Assembly (NCBI RefSeq): GCF_013114625.1
Contig: NZ_VTXD01000003.1
Coordinates: 186,001 to 250,000, forward strand
DNA: 64,000 nucleotides
Source: Vibrio sp. 99-70-13A1
Lineage (GTDB): Bacteria > Pseudomonadota > Gammaproteobacteria > Enterobacterales > Vibrionaceae
Reading direction: 5' to 3'
Shown here: piece after piece, positions 17,060 to 25,754 of the stretch
How positions within the stretch are numbered: the first letter of the stretch is position 1
How the letters are laid out: each line of letters starts with the position of its first letter
The notes under the pieces: model-generated
Database searches by the model: none
The model's input: only the letters and a program-made list of their open reading frames with translations
What the model was told of the DNA's origin: nothing
Position numbers and translations under genes: made by a program

Positions 17060-18955
17060 ATGCTATCTCCAGAAGCGAAGATCAAGGTTCAAAACTTTGG
17101 TCGTTTTCTATCTAACATGGTGATGCCAAACATCGGCGCATTTATTGCGTGGGGTTTCATTACTGCTCTATTTATTCCAACTGGTTGGTTACCTAACGAA
17201 ACGTTAGCGTCAATGGTTGGTCCTATGATTACCTACTTACTACCATTATTGATTGGTTACACTGGTGGTAAGATGACTGGTGGCGACCGTGGTGCGGTTG
17301 TCGGCGCTATCACGACAATGGGTGTTATCGTTGGTACTGATATCCCAATGTTCATGGGTGCAATGATTGTTGGTCCACTAGGTGGTATCGCAATTAAGAA
17401 ATTCGATGAAGCTGTTCACGGTAAAGTGAAGAGCGGCTTTGAGATGTTAGTGAATAACTTCTCAGCGGGTATCATCGGTATGATCTGCGCAATCATTGCG
17501 TTTGTAGTTATCGGCCCTGCTGTTAAAGTTCTTTCTGCTGGTCTAGCGGCTGGTGTTAACGTAATGGTTGAAGCGGGTGCACTTCCTCTTGCATCAATTT
17601 TCGTTGAACCTGCAAAAATCCTTTTCCTAAACAACGCAATTAACCACGGTATTTTCTCTCCACTGGGTATCCAGCAGTCAGAAGAACTTGGTCAATCAAT
17701 CTTCTTCCTAATTGAAGCGAACCCAGGTCCAGGTCTTGGTCTTCTTCTAGCGTACATGGTATTTGGTAAAGGTAATGCTAAGCAATCAGCTGCTGGTGCA
17801 TCTATCATCCACTTCTTCGGTGGTATCCACGAAATTTACTTCCCATACGTACTGATGAACCCACGCCTAATCCTTGCTGTTATCGCAGGTGGTATGGCTG
17901 GTGTATTCACAAACGTGATTTTTGCTTCAGGTCTATTGTCTCCAGCATCTCCGGGTTCAATTATTGCAATCTTGCTGCTTACTCCGAAAGCATCATTTGT
18001 TGGCGTAATTCTTTCTGTAATCGCTGCAACAGGTACTTCTTTCCTAGTCGCTTCTCTTCTTATGAAGACACAAGGTGACACGGGTGAAGGCGAAGACTCT
18101 CTAGAGAAAGCATCAAGCGCAATGAAAGACATGAAAGCTTCTTCTAAAGGTCAAGTGACTGGTGAAGCGGTTGATATGTCTAAAGTGAACGCTATCTACG
18201 TTGCTTGTGATGCGGGTATGGGTTCAAGTGCAATGGGTGCAGGTCTTCTACGTAAGAAGGTTGAAGCGTCTGGCTTAGATATCCATGTAACGAACCTTGC
18301 AATCAACAACTTGCCTGCAGACTCTCAGATTGTTGTGACTCACAAAGATCTGACAGACCGTGCACGTAACCACGCAACAGCAGCAATGCATATCTCTTTG
18401 AATAATTTCTTAGATGGACATGTATACGACAACCTAGTTGCTGAGTTACTTGACGCTCAAAACGGCGAAACTAAAGCGCCAGCAACCGCTCCGGTTGCAG
18501 CAGCAGAAGAGCCTCAAGGCACGCTAACACTATCAAGCGATAACATCTTTTTAGGCATGAAGCCGACGTCAAAACAAGACGCTATTAAGTTTGCCGGAGA
18601 GCAACTAGTGAAGCTTGGTAACGTTGCGCCAGAATATGTTGAAGGCATGTTCGCCCGCGAAGAGCTTGTAACGACTTACCTTGGCGAATCAATCGCAGTT
18701 CCTCACGGTACTATCGAAGCTAAGCAGTACGTACAGAAAACAGGCATCGTATTCTGCCAATACCCTGAAGGTATTCAGTGGGGCGAAGATGAAGATGACA
18801 TCGCTAAGCTTGTTATTGGTATCGCGGCTCAAGGTGATGAGCACAACATGGTGCTTATGGCTATTACGAATTCACTTGATGACGAAGAAGCAATTGAGTG
18901 CTTGAAGTCAACATCTAACCCTGAAGATGTACTTCGTATCCTTAACGGTAAGTAA
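17060..18955 (+). CDS. mtlA: Mannitol-specific PTS transporter, EIICBA
   Basis: A 631-residue inner-membrane PTS permease that imports mannitol as mannitol-1-phosphate. EIIC occupies about 1-340 (KVQNFGRFLSNMVMPNIGAF start, GGIHEIYFPYVL signature), EIIB about 375-470 with phospho-cysteine in VACDAGMGSSAMG, and EIIA about 490-630 with phospho-histidine in GESIAVPHGT. The start at 17060 is chosen because homologues begin MxSPxAKxKVQ and a GGGG ribosome site precedes it; the open frame extends 25 codons further upstream into leader sequence. It heads the mtlADR operon and is likely under CRP control. Confidence 0.96.
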   Translation: MLSPEAKIKVQNFGRFLSNMVMPNIGAFIAWGFITALFIPTGWLPNETLASMVGPMITYLLPLLIGYTGGKMTGGDRGAVVGAITTMGVIVGTDIPMFMGAMIVGPLGGIAIKKFDEAVHGKVKSGFEMLVNNFSAGIIGMICAIIAFVVIGPAVKVLSAGLAAGVNVMVEAGALPLASIFVEPAKILFLNNAINHGIFSPLGIQQSEELGQSIFFLIEANPGPGLGLLLAYMVFGKGNAKQSAAGASIIHFFGGIHEIYFPYVLMNPRLILAVIAGGMAGVFTNVIFASGLLSPASPGSIIAILLLTPKASFVGVILSVIAATGTSFLVASLLMKTQGDTGEGEDSLEKASSAMKDMKASSKGQVTGEAVDMSKVNAIYVACDAGMGSSAMGAGLLRKKVEASGLDIHVTNLAINNLPADSQIVVTHKDLTDRARNHATAAMHISLNNFLDGHVYDNLVAELLDAQNGETKAPATAPVAAAEEPQGTLTLSSDNIFLGMKPTSKQDAIKFAGEQLVKLGNVAPEYVEGMFAREELVTTYLGESIAVPHGTIEAKQYVQKTGIVFCQYPEGIQWGEDEDDIAKLVIGIAAQGDEHNMVLMAITNSLDDEEAIECLKSTSNPEDVLRILNGK

Positions 18956-18985
18956 TCGGGCTTTTAGTCTAGGCTCCTGAGTGAA

Positions 18986-19017
18986 GAGACCAGTGTTCCC
19001 CCTCACTGGTCTCATTT
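18986..19017 (+). terminator. Hairpin between mtlA and mtlD
   Basis: A ten-base perfect stem (18986-18995 with 19004-19013) followed by ATTTTC. The tail is weak, so it may only partly terminate or may protect the mtlA 3' end and set the mtlA/mtlD ratio. Confidence 0.6.
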
Positions 19018-19166
19018 TCGGGCCTACATTGATTTTCATTAAGGTGGCTACCTCAGTTGGTTAACCGCAATTAAGTCTGAATAGCTGACTGCTTAATGCC
19101 ACGAAATTGATGGCATGTTGTTGAGCCGTTATCTATGTAGATTCAATCTTTATAAGGTTTAAAATT

Positions 19167-20315
19167 ATGAAAGCGTTACATTTTGGTGCAGGTAATATCG
19201 GTCGTGGTTTTATTGGTAAATTACTAGCAGATGCTGGCATCGCTGTAACATTCGCAGACGTAAATGAAACGGTTGTGAATGCGCTAATTGAACGTAATGA
19301 ATACCCAGTAAAAATCGTTGGTGAAGAGTGCGTTGTAGAAGTTGTTAAAAACGTAACTGCAGTGAACTCAGCAACTGGTGCAGTCGTGGACAGCATTGCA
19401 GAATCTGATTTAGTTACGACTGCGGTAGGTCCTACAGTTCTAAAGATTATTTCAAAGTCGATTGCTCAAGGCATCGAGAAGCGCGCAGCTGCAGGCAACA
19501 CTTCACCAATGAACATCATTGCTGCAGAAAACATGGTTCGCGGTACTAGCCAATTAAAAGAAGCGGTTTTAGAGCACCTTTCAGATGAAATGAAAGCGTT
19601 CACTGAAGCACACATTGGCTTTGTTGATTCAGCTGTAGACCGTATTGTGCCACCTGCAGAAGCCGGTGAAACAGACCCACTAGCAGTAACCGTTGAAACA
19701 TTCAGCGAGTGGATCGTAGATCAAACTCAGTTCAAAGGTGAGATCCCAAACATCCCAGGTATGGAATGCACAGATAACCTAATGGCGTTTGTTGAGCGTA
19801 AACTATTTACTCTTAACACGGGTCACCTAATCACGGCTTATCAAGGCGTATTAGCAGGTCATGAAACAATTAAAGATGCGATTGAAGATGATGTGATTCG
19901 TGCAGAAGTTACGGCAGCAATGGAAGAAAGTGGCGCGGTATTAATTAAACGCTACGGTTTTGATCCAGAAGCGCACGCCGCTTACATCCAAAAAATCCTA
20001 GGTCGTTTTGCAAACCCGTTCCTACGTGATGAAGTGGATCGTGTTGGTCGCCAGCCAATTCGTAAATTGAGCCCTCAAGATCGTTTAATCAAACCATTAA
20101 ACGGTACTTTAGAATACAATCTGCCAAATGGTCACCTTTTGAATGGTATTGCTGCTGCATTCCTTTACAAAAATGAAGATGACCCTCAAGCGGTTGAACT
20201 TCAAGCAATGTTTGAAGAAAAAGGCTTCGTTGAGACATTAGCACATTATTCTGAGCTGAATAGTGACTCAGAAGTTGTTAAACTAGCGGAACAAGCCTAC
20301 TTAGCCTTGAAATGA
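19167..20315 (+). CDS. mtlD: Mannitol-1-phosphate 5-dehydrogenase
   Basis: A 382-residue NAD-dependent enzyme, identical in length to E. coli MtlD, that converts mannitol-1-phosphate to fructose-6-phosphate. The N-terminal dinucleotide motif is [13 protein letters not shown] (about 5-17). The family signature [10 protein letters not shown] (about 212-221) contains the catalytic lysine region. It follows mtlA after a 211-base spacer containing a hairpin, and is followed by mtlR. Confidence 0.96.
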   Translation: MKALHFGAGNIGRGFIGKLLADAGIAVTFADVNETVVNALIERNEYPVKIVGEECVVEVVKNVTAVNSATGAVVDSIAESDLVTTAVGPTVLKIISKSIAQGIEKRAAAGNTSPMNIIAAENMVRGTSQLKEAVLEHLSDEMKAFTEAHIGFVDSAVDRIVPPAEAGETDPLAVTVETFSEWIVDQTQFKGEIPNIPGMECTDNLMAFVERKLFTLNTGHLITAYQGVLAGHETIKDAIEDDVIRAEVTAAMEESGAVLIKRYGFDPEAHAAYIQKILGRFANPFLRDEVDRVGRQPIRKLSPQDRLIKPLNGTLEYNLPNGHLLNGIAAAFLYKNEDDPQAVELQAMFEEKGFVETLAHYSELNSDSEVVKLAEQAYLALK

Positions 20316-20324
20316 TAGTTCATC

Positions 20325-20348
20325 AAAGTGCCACGAATGTGGCACTTT
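20325..20348 (+). terminator. Hairpin between mtlD and mtlR
   Basis: Stem AAAGTGCCAC (20325-20334), loop GAAT, and complement (20339-20348) ending in TTTT. It looks like a leaky terminator. Its presence argues against the upstream mtlR start at 20312. Confidence 0.65.
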
Positions 20349-20365
20349 TCCATTATAGAGCCGCT

Positions 20366-20902
20366 ATGCCAATACAACCGAGTCATGAAACTGAATTATT
20401 AGAAGCACTATCCGAAGCCGATAGTGCTTCTGAGTGTTTGCTTGCAGCTTATGACGCACTGGATGATACCGTGGATGCCTTATTGCAAAATATCTTCCAT
20501 AAGGATGATTATGCAGTCAAATTTGTTGTTGAGCCTTTGCTTAGCAATGATGGGCCGCTTGGTGACATTATGGTTAGAGGTAAGCTTCTGCTTGGTTTAG
20601 GGGTAATTAGCAAAGAAGTGTATGACGACATTGAAATCTTTGTCACTCTTAAAGAATGGGCAAAGATACAAGAAAATAATGTCAGCTTCACTGAGATTGA
20701 TGTGTTGTTTGAACTGAATAAAGTCAATGCAATAAAGAGAATCATGCCAATCGATTATGATGAGGATATGGTGAAAACTATGTCAGGGCCTATGTTGGAA
20801 ATGTTCTTAGGCAGACACCATCAAAAAGTTCAATCGACAATAGTCTTGGCAATTACAGACATTGTTAACACCCTTTGCAGAGAGAATGCGCTTACTTCGT
20901 AA
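20366..20902 (+). CDS. mtlR: Mannitol operon repressor MtlR
   Basis: A 178-residue helical protein of the MtlR/FumE family, with the conserved core FHKDDYAVKFVVEPLLSNDGPLGD and RGKLLLGLGVIS. E. coli MtlR represses the mtl operon but lacks a classical DNA-binding motif and probably acts through a partner. The start at 20366 (MPIQPSHE) fits homologues; an in-frame ATG at 20312 overlapping the mtlD stop would place the intercistronic hairpin inside the coding region. Confidence 0.9.
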   Translation: MPIQPSHETELLEALSEADSASECLLAAYDALDDTVDALLQNIFHKDDYAVKFVVEPLLSNDGPLGDIMVRGKLLLGLGVISKEVYDDIEIFVTLKEWAKIQENNVSFTEIDVLFELNKVNAIKRIMPIDYDEDMVKTMSGPMLEMFLGRHHQKVQSTIVLAITDIVNTLCRENALTS

Positions 20903-21080
20903 TCGATATTTTTAAGCTTAGTATTCGTTTGAAGAGCCGTTTCCCGTTTTTGGTTTAGTTTTCAGTTCCTGGTCTAGCTTTCAGTTTCAGTATTCGATTA
21001 CAGAATTAAGTTTCTCGTTTAGCCTAGCATTTTTGCAACCTCGCCTTCGATTTCTCTTTAGTTTCGCTAGAGCCTATTCA

Positions 21081-21130
21081 ATTGAGGCATTTCATTCCAA
21101 CCCTATTGTGTGTTGAATGACTGCCTCAAT
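21081..21130. terminator. Long hairpin between convergent genes
   Basis: Arms ATTGAGGCA (21081-21089) and TGCCTCAAT (21122-21130) with an inner complementary segment (TCATTC..AAC with GTTGAATGA). It lies between mtlR and the convergent DUF2061 gene; the T-tract is short, so terminator function is likely but not certain. Confidence 0.55.
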
Positions 21131-21181
21131 TTATTGAGATTTCAAACCTGTATTCAGTTTTGATTTAATGAGTGCATAGAT

Positions 21182-21580
21182 TTAAGCACAAACCACACCT
21201 TCTGTAGCAAACCCCTTCTCTTGCTTTCTTTTAAGCCACACTTTCTCATGGAAGAAGTAAGCGACAGAGTTAATTGCTGGTTCAATTGTTGCCATCAATC
21301 CCCCGATAAACGCGTCACCCGTTAATGCGAAAGTCACAGTAAATGCCACACTAAAATGAATAACGGCAAAGCTAGCGGTCTTGATTTGAGTCATCGATTC
21401 ATGACGCTTCAGATAAGGCACTTTTTGCCATGCTTTTTCATGCATATAGAAGGCAACGGTATTAATTGATGGCTCTATCATGGCAATCAAGCTGCCTAAT
21501 AAGAAGTCGCCTGTTAAAGAAAAAGCGACCAAAGTTGCAATGGAAAAATGGATTGCTGCAAACGTTGCTGTCTTGATCAT
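21182..21580 (-). CDS. Tandem DUF2061 membrane protein
   Basis: A 132-residue membrane protein built from two DUF2061 units (about 1-55 and 63-120). Each has the same pattern: K(T)A(T/S)FA-IHFS-A---F-LTGD, G-L-A-IEP-IN, and Y--HEK-W. Each unit holds two hydrophobic helices, giving about four membrane spans. Function is unknown. Most family members have one unit, so this looks like an internal duplication. A GAGGAT ribosome site precedes the ATG. Confidence 0.85.
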   Translation of the reverse strand: MIKTATFAAIHFSIATLVAFSLTGDFLLGSLIAMIEPSINTVAFYMHEKAWQKVPYLKRHESMTQIKTASFAVIHFSVAFTVTFALTGDAFIGGLMATIEPAINSVAYFFHEKVWLKRKQEKGFATEGVVCA

Positions 21581-21706
21581 CGTAATATCCTCATGAATCT
21601 TGCTCTGTGTCTACCTGGCTATTATTGATAATTATTCGCATTAACGAAAGTTGATAATTCCTATTACGTTAATAGGTTTTTGCAATGGGGATTATGTTTA
21701 TATTTT

Positions 21707-21762
21707 TGGAGAAATGGAGAAATGGAGAAATGGAGAAATGGAGAAATGGAGAAATGGAGAAA
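21707..21762. repeat. Tandem octamer repeat, TGGAGAAA x 7
   Basis: Seven exact copies, downstream of the nagB terminator. The minus strand has no G in the array. Confidence 0.95.
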
Positions 21763-21835
21763 GAGGTTTACTAGCGGTAGCAAGGCGTTGTTCGATGACG
21801 ATTGTTTAGTAGATATAAAAAATGCTGCGCGAAAT

Positions 21836-21874
21836 AAAAAATCCGATACTGGATAGCCAATATCGGATCTTTTT
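21836..21874. terminator. Bidirectional terminator downstream of nagB
   Basis: Stem ATCCGATA (21841-21848) with TATCGGAT (21861-21868), A-run on one side and CTTTTTT on the other, 74 bases after the nagB stop. Confidence 0.8.
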
Positions 21875-21947
21875 TCATTCACGTTTAACCTAAGATCTAA
21901 AATCTCGATTCAACGTGAAGGAGAGAGATTATCTCAAGTCTATAAGA

Positions 21948-22748
21948 TTATAGGTCTTGGATGTTCTCAGCTTCTAGCTCATGGAAGTAGCGAAGCGTTT
22001 TAACTTTAAGCTCTTGTTGAGCTGGCTCATCAGCAACGATGATAGCTTTACGGTGCATCTGTAGAGCGGTAACCGTCCACATGTGGTTTACTGAACCTTC
22101 GATAGCCATTTGAAGCGCTTGGGCTTTGTTGTGACCTAGAGAAAGGATCATCACTTCTTCAGCATCTAGAAGAGTAGCAACACCGATTGTTAGTGCGTAT
22201 TTAGGAACTTGGTTGATGTCGCCATCAAAGAAACGAGAGTTCGCGATACGAGTATCTTCAGTCAACGTTTTGATACGAGTACGAGAAGATAGAGAAGATC
22301 CTGGCTCGTTAAATGCGATGTGACCATCAATGCCTACGCCGCCCATGAACAAGTTAATTTTGCCGTAAGAACGGATTTTTTCTTCGTATGCTGCACAGTG
22401 AGCATCGATGTCGTCTGCTTTACCATCAAGAAGGTTGATGTTTTCAGCTTGGATATCTACGTGGTTGAAGAAATTCTCGTGCATGAAAGTGCGGTAAGAC
22501 TCTGGGTGGTTAGGGTCAATGCCTACGTATTCATCCATGTTGAATGTTACAACGTTTTTGAAGCTTACTTCGCCAGCCTTGTAAAGTTCAATTAGCTCAG
22601 CGTAAGTAGTTAAAGGAGTACTACCAGTAGGAAGGCCTAGAACAAATGGACGCTCAGCAGTTGGAGCGAACTTGTTGATAGAATCTGCGATGTGACGAGC
22701 AGCCCATTTACCTACTTTTGCTTTGTTGCTTAATGGAATCAGTCTCAT
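21948..22748 (-). CDS. nagB: Glucosamine-6-phosphate deaminase
   Basis: A 266-residue enzyme of the same length as E. coli NagB. It converts glucosamine-6-phosphate to fructose-6-phosphate and ammonia in N-acetylglucosamine use. Visible blocks are [10 protein letters not shown] (about 38-47), FNMDEYVG with the catalytic Asp (about 69-76), and [16 protein letters not shown] (about 136-151) with the catalytic His. It is encoded alone here, away from nagA. It links to the chitinase gene at 42-45 kb: chitin breakdown feeds this step. Confidence 0.96.
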   Translation of the reverse strand: MRLIPLSNKAKVGKWAARHIADSINKFAPTAERPFVLGLPTGSTPLTTYAELIELYKAGEVSFKNVVTFNMDEYVGIDPNHPESYRTFMHENFFNHVDIQAENINLLDGKADDIDAHCAAYEEKIRSYGKINLFMGGVGIDGHIAFNEPGSSLSSRTRIKTLTEDTRIANSRFFDGDINQVPKYALTIGVATLLDAEEVMILSLGHNKAQALQMAIEGSVNHMWTVTALQMHRKAIIVADEPAQQELKVKTLRYFHELEAENIQDL

Positions 22749-23086
22749 TGATGTAGCCCCTAGATATTAGAAATTATAGTGTTCTGAAACATTAATTCGC
22801 ATTATAAAATAAGTTAATGCGATCTGCTATTGTTTTAAGTCAAATTTTTGCGATTTAGGTCAGATATGTGCGAATTAGCTCAAAACATAATCTATTTATA
22901 TATGGATAATTGGCAGAGTTAAAGAAGAATATGATGAACAATAAATGGCAGGTATATTCATTTGCCAATACAAGCTTCAAACCTATACTTAAGCAAACAA
23001 CTCTTTAGATAAGCAATGCTTCAGTTAAATAATTCTTCAGTGAAATAGTGCATCAATGAATAGATAGCAGGATTGAATGGTCAACT
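22749..23086. other. Divergent region upstream of nagB with inverted repeat
   Basis: A 338-base AT-rich interval with the nagB promoter region. An inverted repeat TCGCATTA (22797-22804) / TAATGCGA (22815-22822) lies about 50 bases upstream of nagB. I would expect a NagC operator in such a place, but this sequence does not match the E. coli NagC consensus well. Confidence 0.4.
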
Positions 23087-23344
23087 ATGGTTTATAAGAT
23101 TAGCCCGAAAGAAATTTTTCAAGCTCACTCCCTGATCATGCATTTAGGAACCGATACTACAATGGGTAAAATGTATGAAGGTATTGAAACCAGTTGGAAT
23201 GAAGATAAAAAAGAAATCAGAATGAGAACAGATGGTGCACAGCTAAAGGTTAAAGATCTAAAACGCTACCATATTGATTATGCTAATGAAGATAAGAAAG
23301 ATCGTTTATTTGAAAAGTTGTATAAGATTTTAGAACAGCAGTAA
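23087..23344 (+). CDS. Small hypothetical protein
   Basis: An 85-residue charged, soluble protein (MVYKISPKEIFQAHS start, KLYKILEQQ end) that I do not recognise. It has no signal peptide, membrane span or metal motif. The middle is rich in acidic/basic pairs (SWNEDKKEIRMRTDG), suggesting a beta-hairpin followed by a C-terminal helix. It stands alone, divergent from nagB. Support is the clean frame and codon pattern like its neighbours. Confidence 0.55.
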   Translation: MVYKISPKEIFQAHSLIMHLGTDTTMGKMYEGIETSWNEDKKEIRMRTDGAQLKVKDLKRYHIDYANEDKKDRLFEKLYKILEQQ

Positions 23345-23470
23345 TGCCTGCTGAATAGCGATATGAAAAGAAGCAAGCTCACTTTGAGGCTTTTGTCTCC
23401 AGTACTTAAATTTTTTCTTTTTACTTCGTAATCTTTAAAGGTAAACGCAAAAATTAAAGGTGAACCCAAA

Positions 23471-23510
23471 AATAAAGTGCCTGCTCCATGTTGAAAGCAG
23501 GCACTTAAAA
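23471..23510 (-). terminator. Terminator of maoP
   Basis: Stem AAGTGCCTGCT (23475-23485) with its complement (23496-23506), 11 base pairs, followed on the minus strand by TATTTTT. Confidence 0.8.
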
Positions 23511-23516
23511 TCGGGT

Positions 23517-23873
23517 TTAATCTTCTTCTAAAACTAGGTCGTTCTCGAATTCTTCCCTAAAGCTGCCAGCTCGTTTGCAACCATTCAATGTATGGAAACG
23601 GCGACGCCCGCGAGCAAGCCTAATGTACTTAAGCCAGACTTGCTCCAACTTCGACTTAGCCTTATGCGGATGAGCCAATACTCTTAAAAAATGTTTTTCT
23701 TCAGAGTTGGTAGGTAGCAGCTCCCCAGTCTCAAGTGCAAGCATGGTGTCGCCAAACAAGGTTAGGATTTCTTCTTCTAGAAGAGTAAAATCGCCTGACT
23801 TGGCAAAACCTCGTGGGAATTTATTGGTGTCATAAAAACGTTTTTTTCCGTGTCGGAATTCAGTCTCAGACAT
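23517..23873 (-). CDS. maoP: MaoP / DUF413 macrodomain protein
   Basis: A 118-residue basic protein of the DUF413 family (E. coli MaoP, formerly YifE): FYDTNKFPRGFAKSGDFT near the start and the conserved VWLKY...RFHTLNG block. E. coli MaoP acts with the maoS site to organise the Ori macrodomain. It is divergent from an HdfR-type regulator, exactly as yifE and hdfR are paired in E. coli, which supports both assignments. Confidence 0.88.
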   Translation of the reverse strand: MSETEFRHGKKRFYDTNKFPRGFAKSGDFTLLEEEILTLFGDTMLALETGELLPTNSEEKHFLRVLAHPHKAKSKLEQVWLKYIRLARGRRRFHTLNGCKRAGSFREEFENDLVLEED

Positions 23874-24149
23874 ATCAGCCTCAGTATATGGTTAGATATA
23901 ATATAGTTAGATAGAAAATTGTGTGTTTGTTCACGTAAAAACTAAGCTTTGTATAAGTAACTGCTGTTTACACAAAATAGTTGTTTACATACCGCTATTG
24001 TTCGCATGAAATAATGCCTCACTAGAAAGCAGTAGTGGTTCACGCGAAAATATTGTCAAAAGGCGAAAATGAAAAACAAAACGTTTTTGCCTTTACGATA
24101 AACAATCCTAGATCAGCTATTTAGCAGATTTATTACAGAGATGTATTTG

Positions 24150-25040
24150 ATGGATGTGAAAGTATTTAGAACCTTTCTTGAGGTTGCTAGAGTGCGACAT
24201 TTTGGTCGTGCTGCAGAAAATTTGTACCTGACTCAAGCGGCAGTAAGTGCGCGTATCAAACAGCTGGAAAGCTACTTTGACACGCAACTTTTTATTCGTG
24301 ATCGCAATAATATTAAGCTTACTTCTTCGGGTGAGCGCTTGATTGGTTATGCAGAAGTAATGGTCACCACTTTGCAGCAGGCTAAATTTGAATTGTCTTT
24401 AGAAAGTGGCAAAGCACTTCAATTAACACTAGGTGGAACCCCAAATGTTTGGGATGCGTATTTGCAAAACTGTTTAAGTGTGGTGACCGATTCATTCGGT
24501 GGCTATGGCTTCATGGCTGAAGTTATGGGGCGAGAGCAACTAAACAGAAACTTACTGGAACGTACTTTAGACATGGCTTTCGCTTTCGATCAGATTAAAG
24601 CAGAAGAGCTGCATTGTAAGAAAGTGGCTGATCTTGTTTTAGTGCTGGTTTCGACTAAGCCTGACGATTTAGAATCTGTATTCGCACATAAATATGTGTA
24701 TGTAGATTGGGGAACTCGTTTTGGCTCTGAACACGCAGAGCGTCATCCAAAAGTACCAGCGCCTTATCTTCGTACATCTACTGCTCGTATTGCGTTAGAT
24801 TTCATTTTAGAAAAAGGTGGCAGTGCTTATTTACCTGTATCTTTGGTTGAGCCATTTATAGCCTCTGGGCAGCTCTATAAAGTCAAAGGCGTAGAAGATT
24901 GGTATCGACCTATCTATTTAAGTTATCGCAAGAGCAGCACCTCTGTAGACGCGATTATGCAAGTTGAAGAATTAGTGAAAGAAATCGACCCTTCAACTGC
25001 TTACACTTTGCAGCAAGCTGCAGAACCTGCTGCCGATTAG
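24150..25040 (+). CDS. hdfR: LysR-family regulator HdfR
   Basis: A 296-residue LysR regulator with N-terminal winged helix (TFLEVARVRHFGRAAENLYL, then TQAAVSARIKQLE recognition helix) and a substrate-binding domain from about 90. It is closest in pattern to E. coli HdfR, which represses flhDC and acts on other targets. The start at 24150 (MDVKVF) agrees with HdfR; another ATG lies three codons upstream. Divergent pairing with maoP is conserved from E. coli. Confidence 0.85.
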   Translation: MDVKVFRTFLEVARVRHFGRAAENLYLTQAAVSARIKQLESYFDTQLFIRDRNNIKLTSSGERLIGYAEVMVTTLQQAKFELSLESGKALQLTLGGTPNVWDAYLQNCLSVVTDSFGGYGFMAEVMGREQLNRNLLERTLDMAFAFDQIKAEELHCKKVADLVLVLVSTKPDDLESVFAHKYVYVDWGTRFGSEHAERHPKVPAPYLRTSTARIALDFILEKGGSAYLPVSLVEPFIASGQLYKVKGVEDWYRPIYLSYRKSSTSVDAIMQVEELVKEIDPSTAYTLQQAAEPAAD

Positions 25041-25192
25041 CATTAAAAGTAGCCTAGTTTTTTGTAAATACCGTTTAAGAAAATCTAGGCTAAAAGGCTT
25101 CTAAGTTAATAGCAATTTAAGCAGATAACTATCTAGGCTAATATGTTGTGGTCAATAGCTACCCAAGCTAAGAATCATATAGCTTTAAAGAC

Positions 25193-25226
25193 AAAAATGG
25201 CTCCTGTAGATGGGAGCCATTTTTAT
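25193..25226 (+). terminator. Terminator downstream of hdfR
   Basis: AAAAATGGCTCC (25193-25204) pairs with GGGAGCCATTTTT (25212-25224), with a T-run, about 150 bases past the stop. Confidence 0.8.
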
Positions 25227-25314
25227 ATCTAATACCTTTACTCCACTTAATTTATGCTCTTATGAACTAAAGTCTGAGTAATTTGTGCCCTGTAGGACAT
25301 CGGAACTAACGAGT

Positions 25315-25518
25315 TTAAAGATTCATTAGGTTCTCGAGAGACTCTTCTAGCGAGTGAGACATATAAGAGTAAATCTTATGTCCATCGCTTGCATCGATTT
25401 GAATTTGAGAGATGCCGTTATCACCTAAGCTTTCTAGGTGGTTGAGAGACTGCTCAACTGACATACAGGTAAGCACTTGGTGGTTCTTTAAAACAATTCT
25501 ACAAGTGTGTAGATTCAT
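25315..25518 (-). CDS. Small hypothetical protein
   Basis: A 67-residue soluble protein (MNLHTCRIVLKNHQVL start, SLEESLENLMNL end), unrecognised. The start at 25518 is preferred over an open frame running 49 codons further upstream because AAGGAT is well spaced before this ATG and the upstream part is AT-rich non-coding in character. The pattern of alternating strands then helices suggests a small alpha/beta fold. Confidence 0.55.
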   Translation of the reverse strand: MNLHTCRIVLKNHQVLTCMSVEQSLNHLESLGDNGISQIQIDASDGHKIYSYMSHSLEESLENLMNL

Positions 25519-25754
25519 AGCCAATATCCTTGTTAATAAGTGTGCCTCCGCATCTTTTTGTGCAAAGTACTCACTATCTGACGTTGTTAAAAATAAAATT
25601 ATTACTAAGTAAAAGTAGCTAATTATTTCCAAAAAATACAATTTTTCTTTAAAGCTGCTGACCATTCAGTTCCGAAAGTGGCTAGTTTTTAGCTGTAATA
25701 GGGATACACTTTTTAACAACAATCTAGGTATCAAGTGTTAAGCAGAGTTTCAAT

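Noticed and set aside
20312-20365. Upstream mtlR start overlapping the mtlD stop
   Set aside because: A strong hairpin lies in this stretch and MtlR homology begins after it; 20366 is preferred.
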